This document shows, piece after piece, positions 39,200 through 47,508 of a DNA stretch of 64,000 nucleotides. Source of the stretch: an uncultured Eubacteriales bacterium. GTDB taxonomy: Bacteria; Bacillota; Clostridia; Oscillospirales; Oscillospiraceae. Position 1 is the first letter of the stretch, and each line of letters begins with the position of its first letter. Location: NCBI GenBank assembly GCA_900543085.1, contig UQQF01000004.1:1-64000 (forward strand), read 5' to 3'. A program made the translations under genes and the position numbers. Below the pieces are notes generated by a model. That model was not told the origin of the DNA. It did not search any database and worked only from the letters and a program-made list of their open reading frames with translations.

Positions 39200-39277
39200 T
39201 TACCAGATAGCTCGAGTAGCAGGCTCAGAACCGAGGTGGAACCCAAGATTCACGAACGCATATGTTCCCCAGTCCAT
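39200..39277 (-). CDS. Candidate 25-residue peptide gene
   Basis: An ATG at 39277 opens a short frame reading MDWGTYAFVNLGFHLGSEPA and five further residues ending in Trp, stopped by TAA at 39202-39200 and followed at once by a strong terminator. A GGTGGGGGGAC sequence lies about 15 bases upstream and a TATAAT-like box with the 11-bp GAGCGCTCGAT motif 33 bases upstream, the same layout as for the DUF1906 gene. It is a good candidate for a signal peptide, bacteriocin-like product or small regulator of the neighbouring LytTR system. Coding potential rests on context only. Confidence 0.45.
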   Translation of the reverse strand: MDWGTYAFVNLGFHLGSEPATRAIW

Positions 39278-39309
39278 AAATCTACATACTTGTCCCCCCA
39301 CCGTTTCTT

Positions 39310-39363
39310 GAGCGCTCGATTATATAAGAGTCCAAAGAAATAAATATGTAAACTCTTAAACTT
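39310..39363 (-). promoter_or_regulatory. Promoter region of the peptide gene, sharing motifs with the DUF1906 promoter
   Basis: On the plus strand GAGCGCTCGAT (39310-39320) is followed by TATATAAG, the complement of a -10, and by ATGTAAACTCTTAAAC (39345-39360). The DUF1906 promoter has ATGTAAACGTTACTAAAC in the corresponding place, so both carry a GTAAAC-N-TAAAC repeat pair. Confidence 0.5.
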
Positions 39364-39402
39364 TATAATTTTCCTTTGCTAACAACATGAATACGTATAA
39401 TG

Positions 39403-39436
39403 TTGCGTTTTCTTAGTTTTAGCGTCTATATATATG
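39403..39436 (+). promoter_or_regulatory. ECF-type promoter motif, copy 2 (before the SLH lipoprotein)
   Basis: TTGCGTTTT at 39403 and GCGTCTATATATATGAGGG from 39422, the same 19-base offset as copies 1 and 3. It lies about 70 bases before the lipoprotein start. Confidence 0.55.
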
Positions 39437-39504
39437 AGGGTATTTACAATGCGATCAAAAACATTCTCTCATCATTCAAATATGTCAACAAAGTGGTGTT
39501 GTAT

Positions 39505-40680
39505 ATGAAACGCATTATCCCTTTACTCCTTGCTGTGCTTATCCTATCTGCTTGCGGCACACCGGCAGCGGAACCATCGCCTACGCTGGAGCCAGATGTG
39601 CAGCCGTCACCAACGCATACAGCTACGCCTTTGCCTGAGCCGTCACCGGAACCGTCGCCCGAGCCGTCGCCCTCAAGTTATCCCTGGCCGGAGTTCGTGG
39701 CAGGGCCGGAAGCGGGTGGATACACTTTTCAAAGCGAGGAGCTGGGCTTTTCTTTCACCGTACCTGCGGAGGTGTCCCACAAGGTCGCCGTGCGCGAGGG
39801 AGTGGAATACTGGAACCCGGACGGGCCGAGCTTCACCATGTATTACGTCCCGGAGGGCATCAGATACCCCATAACCATGTTTTATCTGACCGTGGAATCG
39901 CCTCGCGCAGATTATTTCCGTCCGGGAAGCTGGTACTATGGAGCCATGACAGCTACAACTATTGAAGCGATGAGCGAACACAGCGCGTACATCACACAAG
40001 TACAGATGGGCGGCTCAGAGATAGAGCCGAAGAACCCGTTGTTTGACGACTATTTGGAAACCAGCGGCATAGTAGGTCGAGCGATAAGTGACGGCATGGT
40101 AGTGGACGAGCCGTCTTCTGTCCCCAAGCTTGACACTGCCGCACTTCCCGTCAAAGCGGGCGAGCTTGCAGCCAAAGGCGATGCGGCTATGACGCGCGCC
40201 GAGGCGGCGCAGCTGGCGTTCGACCTGCTCACGGCAGCGAACAAGGATGTAACATACCCGCTCGATTACACCGACGTAGATGCAAATAGCGAGCACGCGC
40301 ACGCCATCGCGTATCTGGACAGCTATGGACTCATGACACGATACTCCAGAGATGGCGAGGATCTAGACGGAAATCTGTTCCGACCCAATGAGCATATCAC
40401 CCGCGCGGAGTTCGCCATGCTGCTGCACAGGCTGTCATTTCAGACGTTTCCGAGTGTATATGGAGACAGCTTGGACAGCATCGAATCCGGAACATGGTAT
40501 TCGCCGTACGTCAATTACGCATGGCGCTGCGGCTGGCTGGAGCTTGATGAGAGCGGCGACATACGCTTTGACGAACCTATAACCGCCGCCGAGGCCGCTC
40601 ACGCGCTGTCCGTCGTGGCCGATATAGGCTACCCCACGCCAGGCGTGGACTTCGATAACATCGAGGAGGTGCCCACATGA
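39505..40680 (+). CDS. Lipoprotein with C-terminal S-layer homology (SLH) repeats
   Basis: 391 residues from ATG 39505; the frame is open further upstream but only here does it start with a lipoprotein signal (MKRIIPLLLAVLILSACG). A Pro/Ser/Glu-Pro repeat linker (PEPSPEPSPEPSPSS) spans residues 25-60. Residues 65-210 form a domain shared with the third lipoprotein (EELGFSFTVPAEV...YFRPGSWYYGAM). The last 150 residues contain SLH units (AAMTRAEAAQLAFDLLTAANKDV, NEHITRAEFAMLLHRLSF, EPITAAEAAHALSVV) that bind cell-wall polymers. Its stop overlaps the next ATG (ATGA). Function: envelope-bound, possibly a stress sensor or scaffold. Confidence 0.85.
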   Translation: MKRIIPLLLAVLILSACGTPAAEPSPTLEPDVQPSPTHTATPLPEPSPEPSPEPSPSSYPWPEFVAGPEAGGYTFQSEELGFSFTVPAEVSHKVAVREGVEYWNPDGPSFTMYYVPEGIRYPITMFYLTVESPRADYFRPGSWYYGAMTATTIEAMSEHSAYITQVQMGGSEIEPKNPLFDDYLETSGIVGRAISDGMVVDEPSSVPKLDTAALPVKAGELAAKGDAAMTRAEAAQLAFDLLTAANKDVTYPLDYTDVDANSEHAHAIAYLDSYGLMTRYSRDGEDLDGNLFRPNEHITRAEFAMLLHRLSFQTFPSVYGDSLDSIESGTWYSPYVNYAWRCGWLELDESGDIRFDEPITAAEAAHALSVVADIGYPTPGVDFDNIEEVPT

Positions 40681-41606
40681 AACGCCTTATCCCGCTGACC
40701 CTCGCCCTGCTCCTCCTCGCCGCCTGCGGTGCGCCTGCCGAGCCTCAGTCGGCGTCGCCGACGGAGGCTCCGACAACGCCGTCACCGGTTGTCACACCGT
40801 CACCGCAGCCTGCTCCGGTTTCAACGCCCGAACCGCCACCTGAGCTGATACTGTCCCGACCCATACCAGGAAACTTAGCGCTGCCGTCGACGGGATTCGA
40901 GCCGGAGTCATACTGGATAGCTGATGACTTCGGCTATCGCGGCCAGGCTCTCCTGATATTGTCCGGCGACGGCCGTTTTAAGTGCTGGTACAACTATTAT
41001 GAAGAAGTGCCGGATACGGTTTCCGGCAGCGAGTATAAGCTCTATCTCGAGAGTCTGACCGAGGGCGGCGAGGCGTCCGCAAACGGAGATACGCTCACGC
41101 TGAAGCTCTATGAAGATACCGGCACAGCGCCGGAGGCCTTCAGGAAGGCGGAGTACGGCGTGGCGCTTACATTCTGGCGCGACATGCCTCTCAACGACGA
41201 AGTGCAGCTCCCGCTGCCCCCCGATACAACGGTCGAGGAGTTGGCAGCGCTGGGGGCAGGACAGCTGGACGAGACGACATGGCTGTACAACGGTCTGAGA
41301 GTCGAGTTTGAGGACGACGGATACGGCGGCTCGCGCATCCACAGCTACTGCACCTATGAGCGCGACACCGGTCTCAGCGTGCGCGGCGCCGACATCGGCG
41401 ACTACATAGACTTTGTAAAGCAGCGTTTTCCGGAGTCTGACGGCTACGTTCTGTACGGCAGCATCAGCGGCGTCGGAGGCTCCGCCGCTTACAGCGATCA
41501 GGGTCATTCCGTGCTTGTGTACGAGGACAACAGCGTGACGCTGCGCTTCCTGTTCAGCTACGGCGGCTGGCTGACCTGCATCGATATCTTTCCGGAATGG
41601 CCGTGA
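40677..41606 (+). CDS. Lipoprotein of unknown function (309 aa)
   Basis: It starts inside the previous stop codon. Signal MKRLIPLTLALLLLAACG, then a long Pro/Thr/Ser-rich linker to residue 60. The mature domain (from YWIADDFGYRGQALLILSGDGRF) shows beta strands with many Gly and Tyr and a central ALTFWRDMPLNDEVQLPLPPDTTVEELAALG segment; no enzyme motif is visible. Its signal peptide and linker DNA are nearly the same as in the third lipoprotein, suggesting gene duplication. It is in the middle of the three-gene lipoprotein operon. Confidence 0.75.
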   Translation: MKRLIPLTLALLLLAACGAPAEPQSASPTEAPTTPSPVVTPSPQPAPVSTPEPPPELILSRPIPGNLALPSTGFEPESYWIADDFGYRGQALLILSGDGRFKCWYNYYEEVPDTVSGSEYKLYLESLTEGGEASANGDTLTLKLYEDTGTAPEAFRKAEYGVALTFWRDMPLNDEVQLPLPPDTTVEELAALGAGQLDETTWLYNGLRVEFEDDGYGGSRIHSYCTYERDTGLSVRGADIGDYIDFVKQRFPESDGYVLYGSISGVGGSAAYSDQGHSVLVYEDNSVTLRFLFSYGGWLTCIDIFPEWP

Positions 41607-41616
41607 GGTGAAAAAT

Positions 41617-42309
41617 ATGAAACGAATAATCCCGCTTACCCTCGCTCTGCTCCTCCTCGCCTCCTGCGGCGCGCCTGCCGCGCCTCCGTCGGCGACGCCG
41701 GCGGAGCAGATTTGTGAGGTTGACTTTATAGCCGGTCCCGAGGAGCGAGCCTACACTTACACCGACGAAAAGCTCGGTCTGAGCCTATTTATCCCGGACG
41801 AATTTGCGCCGCTCGTGGCCATAAGCGAGGGCATAGATTTCTGGGACGAGGACGGCGACAGCATCTCCCTCTATTACCTCCCGCCTCAGAGGGAATATGG
41901 CTGCTCGCTGATGGAGTCGATTGTACGTGTGCCGAGGCGCGAGTATTTTGATCCGGAGCGCTTTTACAACCACTACATGGCATCCTACGGGGTCGTTGCC
42001 GCAAGCGAGGACAGCTTTTACGTGCTGGTCGACCCAATCGGCGGAGTCATGATAGGCCACGAAACGCTGGAAGCGTACACGGAGCTGTGCGCAAAGATGG
42101 AAAGCAACTTCTTCAAGGAAAATATGCGCGTCACGGCTCAGGACGCGCTCCCGGAACTGACGGCTGAGAGCGTCCTCGCCGCCGCCGAAGCGCTCTCGGC
42201 CGATGGCGGCGCGACTATGACGCGCGCCGAGGCCGCGCTCTGGGCAGCGGCGCTGCTCACGGCCGGCAACAAGGATAGGCAATGCCCTGCTGATAGACAA
42301 TGTCAATAG
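41617..42309 (+). pseudogene. Lipoprotein paralogue truncated inside its SLH region
   Basis: 230 residues from ATG 41617 (GAGGTG upstream), signal MKRIIPLTLALLLLASCG. Residues 35-160 are a clear paralogue of the first lipoprotein (EKLGLSLFIPDEF...YYLPPQREYG...REYFDPERFYNHYM). Where the first protein continues its SLH repeat after AANKDVTYPLDY, this one has ATMTRAEAALWAAALLTAGNKD and then nine unrelated residues and a stop. The following bases encode a different protein in another frame. A deletion or recombination near 42272 has joined two genes; the shortened lipoprotein might still be made. Confidence 0.7.
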
Positions 42310-43177
42310 TGCAGAGGCAGCCGGCGGAACGCTTGACAACGGCGGCATTGTCGTATCTGTTCTCAACGACAACAGCAGTATTGAGCCCGCCCTCATGAGG
42401 GTCGTGTCCTCCACGGCGCAAGACCCTGACTATAAAACAGTTGCAACACTTTACTACAACGACAGCAACAACACACCTGGCACGTACAGAATATGCATTT
42501 CCAACAACAGCCAATCCGTGGACATACAAGCCGAGCTGGAGGCCGCCATGGAATATATAGACAAGGCAACGCGCGCTTCCGCGTCCGACAACAGCGCGGC
42601 GCCGGAGCTTATAGGCACTCTGAGCACGTCTGTCGTGGAACAGCCGAAAGGCAAAATGCTCATTACGCACAATGTGTACACAGAGCAAGACCTCGTCGGA
42701 CTCGACTACTATTATGTACAGACAACAGTCGACGCCACGCCGGGCGCTGCGCTCAACCATGACGATTACGAATACTATACAGGCAACAGACTGGAGCTGT
42801 GCCTCAATCCCGTATCGCCAAATTCCGCGATCGTCGAGGAATATGACCCCAGAGTCTGCGACAGCGACGGCCAATACACCGTGGGAATAGGCATGAAGCC
42901 GTCGGTCGACTTTACGCTGCACGGCGGACTGTCCTACACCGGGACAATTCCCGGCAGCAGTATCAATGCGACGTGTGATAACCGGAAAACGGATTGGACA
43001 GTTGATATAAACGACGCAGCACGGCGCACGGACGGCATCGTATTCGCCCCGGCGGCACTGATACGCTGCGGGCACAACACAACTACGCTTACAATTGATG
43101 CAAGTGCATCTTATCGTGTCAAGCTCAATACCAACGAATACATCAGCTACGACTCCAATATTATCTGCACTACATAA
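42275..43177 (+). pseudogene. 5'-truncated gene fused to the lipoprotein by a deletion
   Basis: About 300 codons in a frame different from that of the lipoprotein, open from the junction (IGNALLIDNVNSAEAAGG...) to TAA at 43177. There is no start codon with a ribosome-binding site; the first internal ATG is at 42395. The product has beta-rich, Asn/Thr/Ser-rich character (LDNGGIVVSVLNDNSS, VDFTLHGGLSYTGTIPGSS) like an envelope or pore-type domain, and no hydrophobic segment. I do not recognise the family. Only the 3' part of the gene is present. Confidence 0.6.
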
Positions 43178-43186
43178 CTTTTTCAG

Positions 43187-43216
43187 CCCCGGAAGGCGAG
43201 ATTTCACCTTCCGGGG
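43187..43216. terminator. Hairpin after the truncated gene
   Basis: CCCCGGAAGG with CCTTCCGGGG and a ten-base loop; no U-tract on the plus strand. It abuts the ECF-like promoter copy 3. Confidence 0.6.
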
Positions 43217-43250
43217 GTGCATTTACGGAGCCTGAGCGTCTATATAAATG
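43217..43250 (+). promoter_or_regulatory. ECF-type promoter motif, copy 3
   Basis: GTGCATTT at 43217 and GCGTCTATATAAATGAGGGG from 43236, again 19 bases apart. It would drive the short frame at 43261 and the small membrane and lipoprotein genes that follow. Confidence 0.55.
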
Positions 43251-43260
43251 AGGGGCGAAA

Positions 43261-43341
43261 ATGTGGGAAACGCACAGAAAGCTCTTGCATTTTTTGACGG
43301 AAACTGTCACAATAGCTATAGAGGCACAGCGCCGTCGTTGA
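43261..43341 (+). CDS. Candidate 26-residue peptide directly after the ECF-like promoter
   Basis: ATG at 43261 with AGGGG six bases upstream opens a 26-codon frame: MWETHRKLLHFLTETVTIAI and six more residues ending in three Arg. The sequence is amphipathic with a basic tail, possible for a membrane-binding peptide or a leader. There is no comparison to support it, so coding is uncertain. Confidence 0.35.
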   Translation: MWETHRKLLHFLTETVTIAIEAQRRR

Positions 43342-43403
43342 CTACGCCCCGGCTATAACCCGGTCACGGAACAAACAGGCCGGAGAATTGGAGATGAGCA
43401 AAC

Positions 43404-43625
43404 GTGAGCAACAAGGGTCTTATCATCGTGATCGTTATCCTGATCTTACTCCTGCCGTTCATATTCTTACTGTTAGAGTTATGGTTTTACGAGTGGTCGC
43501 CCTACCCGATATTCTGGGCGACGCTTGTGTGCGAAGTCTCCCTGATATGCACCGCCGTCATTCTCTCCCGCCTGAACCAGGTGATCAAGCTGCTGCAGGA
43601 CAGGAGGCAGGACGGCGACAAGTAA
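43404..43625 (+). CDS. Small two-helix membrane protein (73 aa)
   Basis: GTG at 43404 with GGAGAT nearby. Two hydrophobic segments (GLIIVIVILILLLPFIFLLLELWF and PIFWATLVCEVSLICTAVIL), then a basic tail (SRLNQVIKLLQDRRQDGDK). It precedes a lipoprotein gene by 17 bases and is likely translated with it. Function unknown. Confidence 0.65.
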   Translation: MSNKGLIIVIVILILLLPFIFLLLELWFYEWSPYPIFWATLVCEVSLICTAVILSRLNQVIKLLQDRRQDGDK

Positions 43626-43642
43626 AAAATGGAGGTCGTGTC

Positions 43643-44071
43643 ATGAAAAAGCGCCATGTTTTGGCCGTAACGGCACTTGCAGTGTTAATGTCTCTGCTCC
43701 TCTCCGCCTGCGGCGCACGCTCGGCAATTATGGCCGCGCTGCCGGACGAGGCGGCAAAGCAACAAGCCGCGGAGCTGATGGCCGCGTCGCCCTCGGATGA
43801 AGTCACTGAGGACGACATTGCCGAGGACTTGATGCTGTTCCGCTCCGTCGACATAGACACCTATGAGTTCACCGAGTTCAGCGTAGACAATGGGATAATT
43901 GTCTATCACGACCCCATATCGGCAGGAGAATCGCTGTTATCTATAGAGCAGAAACGCAACGGCGATGTTGTAATAGACATTTTGGAGGGGGATCTCCACG
44001 ACCAAGTCACCTACAAATCCAACGGGGACGTACTGCTCAACGGCAAAAAAATGACGGTAACGAGCAGTTGA
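43643..44071 (+). CDS. Lipoprotein of unknown function (142 aa)
   Basis: GGAGG eight bases before the ATG. Signal MKKRHVLAVTALAVLMSLLLSACG, then an acidic helical stretch (LPDEAAKQQAAELMAASPSDEVTEDDIAEDL) and a beta-rich domain with YEFTEFSVDNGIIVYHDP. No known domain is evident. It follows a small membrane protein and precedes another membrane protein; all three are probably under the ECF-like promoter at 43217. Confidence 0.7.
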   Translation: MKKRHVLAVTALAVLMSLLLSACGARSAIMAALPDEAAKQQAAELMAASPSDEVTEDDIAEDLMLFRSVDIDTYEFTEFSVDNGIIVYHDPISAGESLLSIEQKRNGDVVIDILEGDLHDQVTYKSNGDVLLNGKKMTVTSS

Positions 44072-44103
44072 ACACCAAAGTGCCGCCACGAGAGGTGAAA
44101 AGT

Positions 44104-44574
44104 ATGAGCGAAAAAGCAAAGTATGTATTGCAGCGGGTACTGAAATACGTCGTCGCCATCATTGCAAGCCTGTGCGAAGCGTACGTGATGTTCATCCTTT
44201 GCATTAGATTCGGAATCCAAGGCTATTGGTCTATAGCTATTTGGGTTCTGGCAGAGTTTGCGAATTTGTATGCGCTAGGTTTTTTCCCATTTACCGATAA
44301 AAGCGCCGAAGCATTTAGCAAATCAAAGAAAATTTTATCTTTTCTGGTGAATATTATAATCATGGGAATTTGGGGCGTGAGCATGCACTTTGGCATATCA
44401 ATCGCAGACGGCGGTATCTATCAGAATGAATACTGCATTATCAGCCATATGCCATTTGTTGAAGCCTATATGCACGAAAATGATATGCTCGACGGCTACT
44501 ATGAGAGCGTCATTAACGGTCCATCTTCCACTTCCGAAGAAATCGCCTGGGCGGAAGAACGGCTGGCTGACTGA
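44104..44574 (+). CDS. Membrane protein with periplasmic tail (156 aa)
   Basis: GAGGTG before ATG 44104. Three hydrophobic segments cover residues 12-100 (YVVAIIASLCEAYVMFILCI, YWSIAIWVLAEFANLYALGFF, ILSFLVNIIIMGIWGVSM) and a polar C-terminal part follows. It has lower GC than the two-component genes downstream. No domain recognised. Confidence 0.65.
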   Translation: MSEKAKYVLQRVLKYVVAIIASLCEAYVMFILCIRFGIQGYWSIAIWVLAEFANLYALGFFPFTDKSAEAFSKSKKILSFLVNIIIMGIWGVSMHFGISIADGGIYQNEYCIISHMPFVEAYMHENDMLDGYYESVINGPSSTSEEIAWAEERLAD

Positions 44575-44649
44575 GGGCAAAGCAATGCGGCTGAGCGCAG
44601 CCGGACGCGCCCACAGTCGCTGTCCATCCACAGCATTCGCCGGCAGTCT

Positions 44650-44686
44650 AAGAAGCGCGGGGTTGTCCCGCGCTTCTTTGGTTTAT
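44650..44686 (+). terminator. Terminator closing the small-protein cluster
   Basis: AAGAAGCGCGGG with CCCGCGCTTCTT, then TGGTTT. Confidence 0.85.
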
Positions 44687-44822
44687 GCTTTCAATGCCTT
44701 ACACGCCCCGCTCCGTCCGTCTCCGCAGCGGGTGAAAAGCGTGGAAAAATATCCGCCAAACCTATATAATTGTCACAGGGATTACACATCCGCGAGTTAG
44801 AGTTTGACCGGGAGGGAGAGAC

Positions 44823-45494
44823 ATGGACTGCAAAATACTCATCGCCGAGGATGAGCCGAGGCTCAGAGAGGTGCTGTGCGACTACTTCAAGAGCCGCGGC
44901 GACGTGCCGGTCGAGGCGGCTGACGGCGCGGCGGCGCTGGAGCTGAGCAAAGACGGCGAATTCGATGCGGTGCTGCTGGACATAATGATGCCCGAGCTGG
45001 ACGGGTTGAGCGTCTGCCGCGCGCTCAGGCGCACAAAGGATGTGCCCATAATATTCCTCACGGCTCTCTCCGACGAGGAGGACAAGCTGCTGGGCTACGA
45101 GCTGGGCGCGGATGACTATGTTACAAAGCCGTTCAGTCTCACGCTGCTGTACGCCAAAACAATGGCGCTCATACGCCGCAGCCGCGGCGGCCTGCTCACT
45201 CACGACAGGCTGAGCGCCGCCGGAATAACGCTTGAGCTCTCCACCCGGCGCGTCTTTGCCGGCCGTCGCGAGGTGAGCCTTACGCCCAAGGAATTCGCCC
45301 TCCTGAGCTGCCTTATGCGCAACCGCAACATGGTCATGAGCCGCGAGCAGCTGCTTGTGAAGTGCTGGGGCTACGACTACGAGGGCGAGTCACGCGCGGT
45401 GGACACGCAAATCCGCCGTTTGCGCGACAAGCTGGGCGAGTATTCGGCGTGCATAAAGACCGTCATCAAGGCCGGCTACAAACTGGAGGGCTGA
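44823..45494 (+). CDS. OmpR/PhoB-type response regulator
   Basis: 223 residues. Receiver: acidic pocket AEDEPRLREV, phospho-acceptor Asp in AVLLDIMMPELDG (about residue 53), Thr in FLTAL and Lys in YVTKPF. Then a winged-helix DNA-binding domain: VSLTPKEFALLSCLMRN, SREQLLVKCWGYDYEGESRAVDTQIRRLRDKL. GGGAGGG precedes the ATG. It is paired with the histidine kinase downstream, two bases after its stop. Confidence 0.95.
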   Translation: MDCKILIAEDEPRLREVLCDYFKSRGDVPVEAADGAAALELSKDGEFDAVLLDIMMPELDGLSVCRALRRTKDVPIIFLTALSDEEDKLLGYELGADDYVTKPFSLTLLYAKTMALIRRSRGGLLTHDRLSAAGITLELSTRRVFAGRREVSLTPKEFALLSCLMRNRNMVMSREQLLVKCWGYDYEGESRAVDTQIRRLRDKLGEYSACIKTVIKAGYKLEG

Positions 45495-45496
45495 GT

Positions 45497-47443
45497 ATGA
45501 GAGGAAAACGTGAGGCCGGGGCGACTTCACGCATAGCGCTGCTGCTCGCCGGAGCAGTGCTGGGCGCCTGGCTCCTGTGTATGCTTCTGCTCACAGCCGC
45601 AACGGCCGAGGCCGCCGCGCAGAGGTTCCTGGATAAATACCAAGCCAGAGCCGGGTATATCGCGCGCATGTACGAATCCTACACTACTGACGGCGATGAG
45701 CTTGACGCCTGGTATATTCTGAGCAGTACAGCGCAGCCGTCGATGCAGTATCGCCAAGCGGAGCTGTTGAAGCGCGGCTCCGGCCTCGACGCGCACGTTT
45801 CCGCCGCCGTGTATGGCAGCGACGGGGACATGACCGCAACCAGCACGCGCGACTTTTTTGTCGCGGAGACCTACACAGAAGACCAGTGGGAATCACAGGA
45901 CGCGGACGGCAGGGTGAACCGGCTGGTCTTCTTTGACCGGAGCTGTCTTACCGCCGAGCCGGAGGCTCTGAACAACGCGCGCGCATTGAAGCTTACCGGC
46001 GCGCTCGTGGACGGCGAGTTCGTGCCCGCGAGCATCTCAGGCATAAGCCTCAGTGATTTCATGCGTGTCCGGAACGGATTTGAAAGCGTGCCGGAGGTCA
46101 TGCAAAGAGCCGCTCTCGAATGGTCGGAGCTATACAGAGACCCCGACGCTGCGGAATCGCTCACACTTTATGCCGAACTCGCCTCCGTCAACTGCCCCGA
46201 GCCCTCCGGCGCGATAAAATTCACCCGCTCCGCCGAGTATGACGACTGGGTGCTTAACGGCAGCTATGAGGATCTGGGCGAGCTGCTGCTCGCGCTCGGC
46301 GGCGAGATCGGACGCAGTCCAGGCCTCGATTGGTCGTGGCGCTACTCCGGTACGAGCATGGTCGTAGCGAGCGCGGCATTCAGCTACACATATGAGGGCG
46401 AGAGCATCGTCCAGGATGGGCTCCCCTATGGTTGGAACGACATAGATGCAGACTACTACGTCATATGCGTCGCAAGCTTTTCTCCGTGGTTGAGCGCGGC
46501 GCATGAGCTAATATGGCATTACGCAGCCTCGCTGGCCATAGCGCTGCTGCTCGCGCTGATAGTTCTGCTGCGGGTGCGCAGGCAGCTCATCGCCCCGGTA
46601 ACGGCAGTGGGCGACGCACTCCTCTCCGGAGCCAGGCCGGAGGTGCGGACAACTTATATCTGGCGGTGGCACGAGGCCGTCCGGCTCAGGGAGGGACTAT
46701 ACCGGTGCAGCGACGAGCTGGTGAAGCTCGAAAACGAGCGCACACGGCTGAGTCAGGCGCTGGACTACTCCCGTGCCGCCGAGGAAAATCGCCGCCGCAC
46801 CGTCAGCGCCGTCGCGCACGAGCTGAAGACGCCGCTCGCCGTCATCCACAGCTACGCCGAGGGTCTGCGCGAGCACATAGCCGAGGATAAGCGCGAGAAA
46901 TACATCGACGTCATACTGGCCGAGGCCGAGCGCAGCGACGCGATGGTGCTGGAAATGCTGGACTTCTCAAGGCTTGAGGCCGGCAAAATCAAGCTGGCTC
47001 GCGACGAGTTCTCGCTCGCGGCGCTTGTGCGCAGCGAGTTTGAGAAGCTGGAGGTTCCGGCTTCGGCCAAGCGGCTGCGGCTCAGCTTTGACTTTCCGGA
47101 GGACTTCACCGTGATAGCCGATGAGCAGCGCATCGCACAGGTGATTGAGAACCTGGCCTCAAACGCGGTAAAATATACGCCCGAGGGCGGAAGCGTGAGC
47201 GTGAAGCTGGCGGATGAGGGCGCGAGCTGCACTCTCACCGTCGCCAACGACGGTCCTCTCCTCACAGACGAGCAGCTGGACAATGTTTGGGAGCCGTTCT
47301 ACCGCGTCGACGAAAGCCGCACCGAACCCGGCACCGGGCTCGGCCTGGCGATTTCCCGGAGCATCATCTCACTCCACGGCGGCAAATGCTTCGCCGCCAA
47401 CACCCCCGCCGGCGTCCGCTTCGGCTTCACCCTGACCAAATAG
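45497..47443 (+). CDS. Sensor histidine kinase with large extracellular domain
   Basis: 648 residues from ATG 45497 (GGAGGG upstream). One membrane helix at residues 12-35, an extracellular sensor region of about 300 residues, a second helix near residue 340 (YAASLAIALLLALIVLL), a HAMP-like linker, then the DHp domain with the phospho-accepting His in SAVAHELKTPLAVIHSY and a catalytic domain with N box NLASNAVKYTPEGG, and G boxes VANDGPLLTD and GTGLGLAISRS. The large sensor part is unlike PAS or Cache domains that I can name. The signal may be envelope related, given the lipoproteins next door. Confidence 0.94.
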   Translation: MRGKREAGATSRIALLLAGAVLGAWLLCMLLLTAATAEAAAQRFLDKYQARAGYIARMYESYTTDGDELDAWYILSSTAQPSMQYRQAELLKRGSGLDAHVSAAVYGSDGDMTATSTRDFFVAETYTEDQWESQDADGRVNRLVFFDRSCLTAEPEALNNARALKLTGALVDGEFVPASISGISLSDFMRVRNGFESVPEVMQRAALEWSELYRDPDAAESLTLYAELASVNCPEPSGAIKFTRSAEYDDWVLNGSYEDLGELLLALGGEIGRSPGLDWSWRYSGTSMVVASAAFSYTYEGESIVQDGLPYGWNDIDADYYVICVASFSPWLSAAHELIWHYAASLAIALLLALIVLLRVRRQLIAPVTAVGDALLSGARPEVRTTYIWRWHEAVRLREGLYRCSDELVKLENERTRLSQALDYSRAAEENRRRTVSAVAHELKTPLAVIHSYAEGLREHIAEDKREKYIDVILAEAERSDAMVLEMLDFSRLEAGKIKLARDEFSLAALVRSEFEKLEVPASAKRLRLSFDFPEDFTVIADEQRIAQVIENLASNAVKYTPEGGSVSVKLADEGASCTLTVANDGPLLTDEQLDNVWEPFYRVDESRTEPGTGLGLAISRSIISLHGGKCFAANTPAGVRFGFTLTK

Positions 47444-47490
47444 AAAACGCCCCGCCCCCCCGCCGTTTCCGGCGAGGAGCGGGGCGCTTG
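47444..47490. terminator. GC-rich hairpin between kinase and VWA genes
   Basis: CGCCCCGC and GCGGGGCG enclose a smaller CCGCCG/CGGCG stem; on the minus strand it ends in GTTTTC, so it fits best as the terminator for the VWA gene and also faces the kinase stop. Confidence 0.6.
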
Positions 47491-47508
47491 GCGGGTGTGG
47501 GAAAGGGG

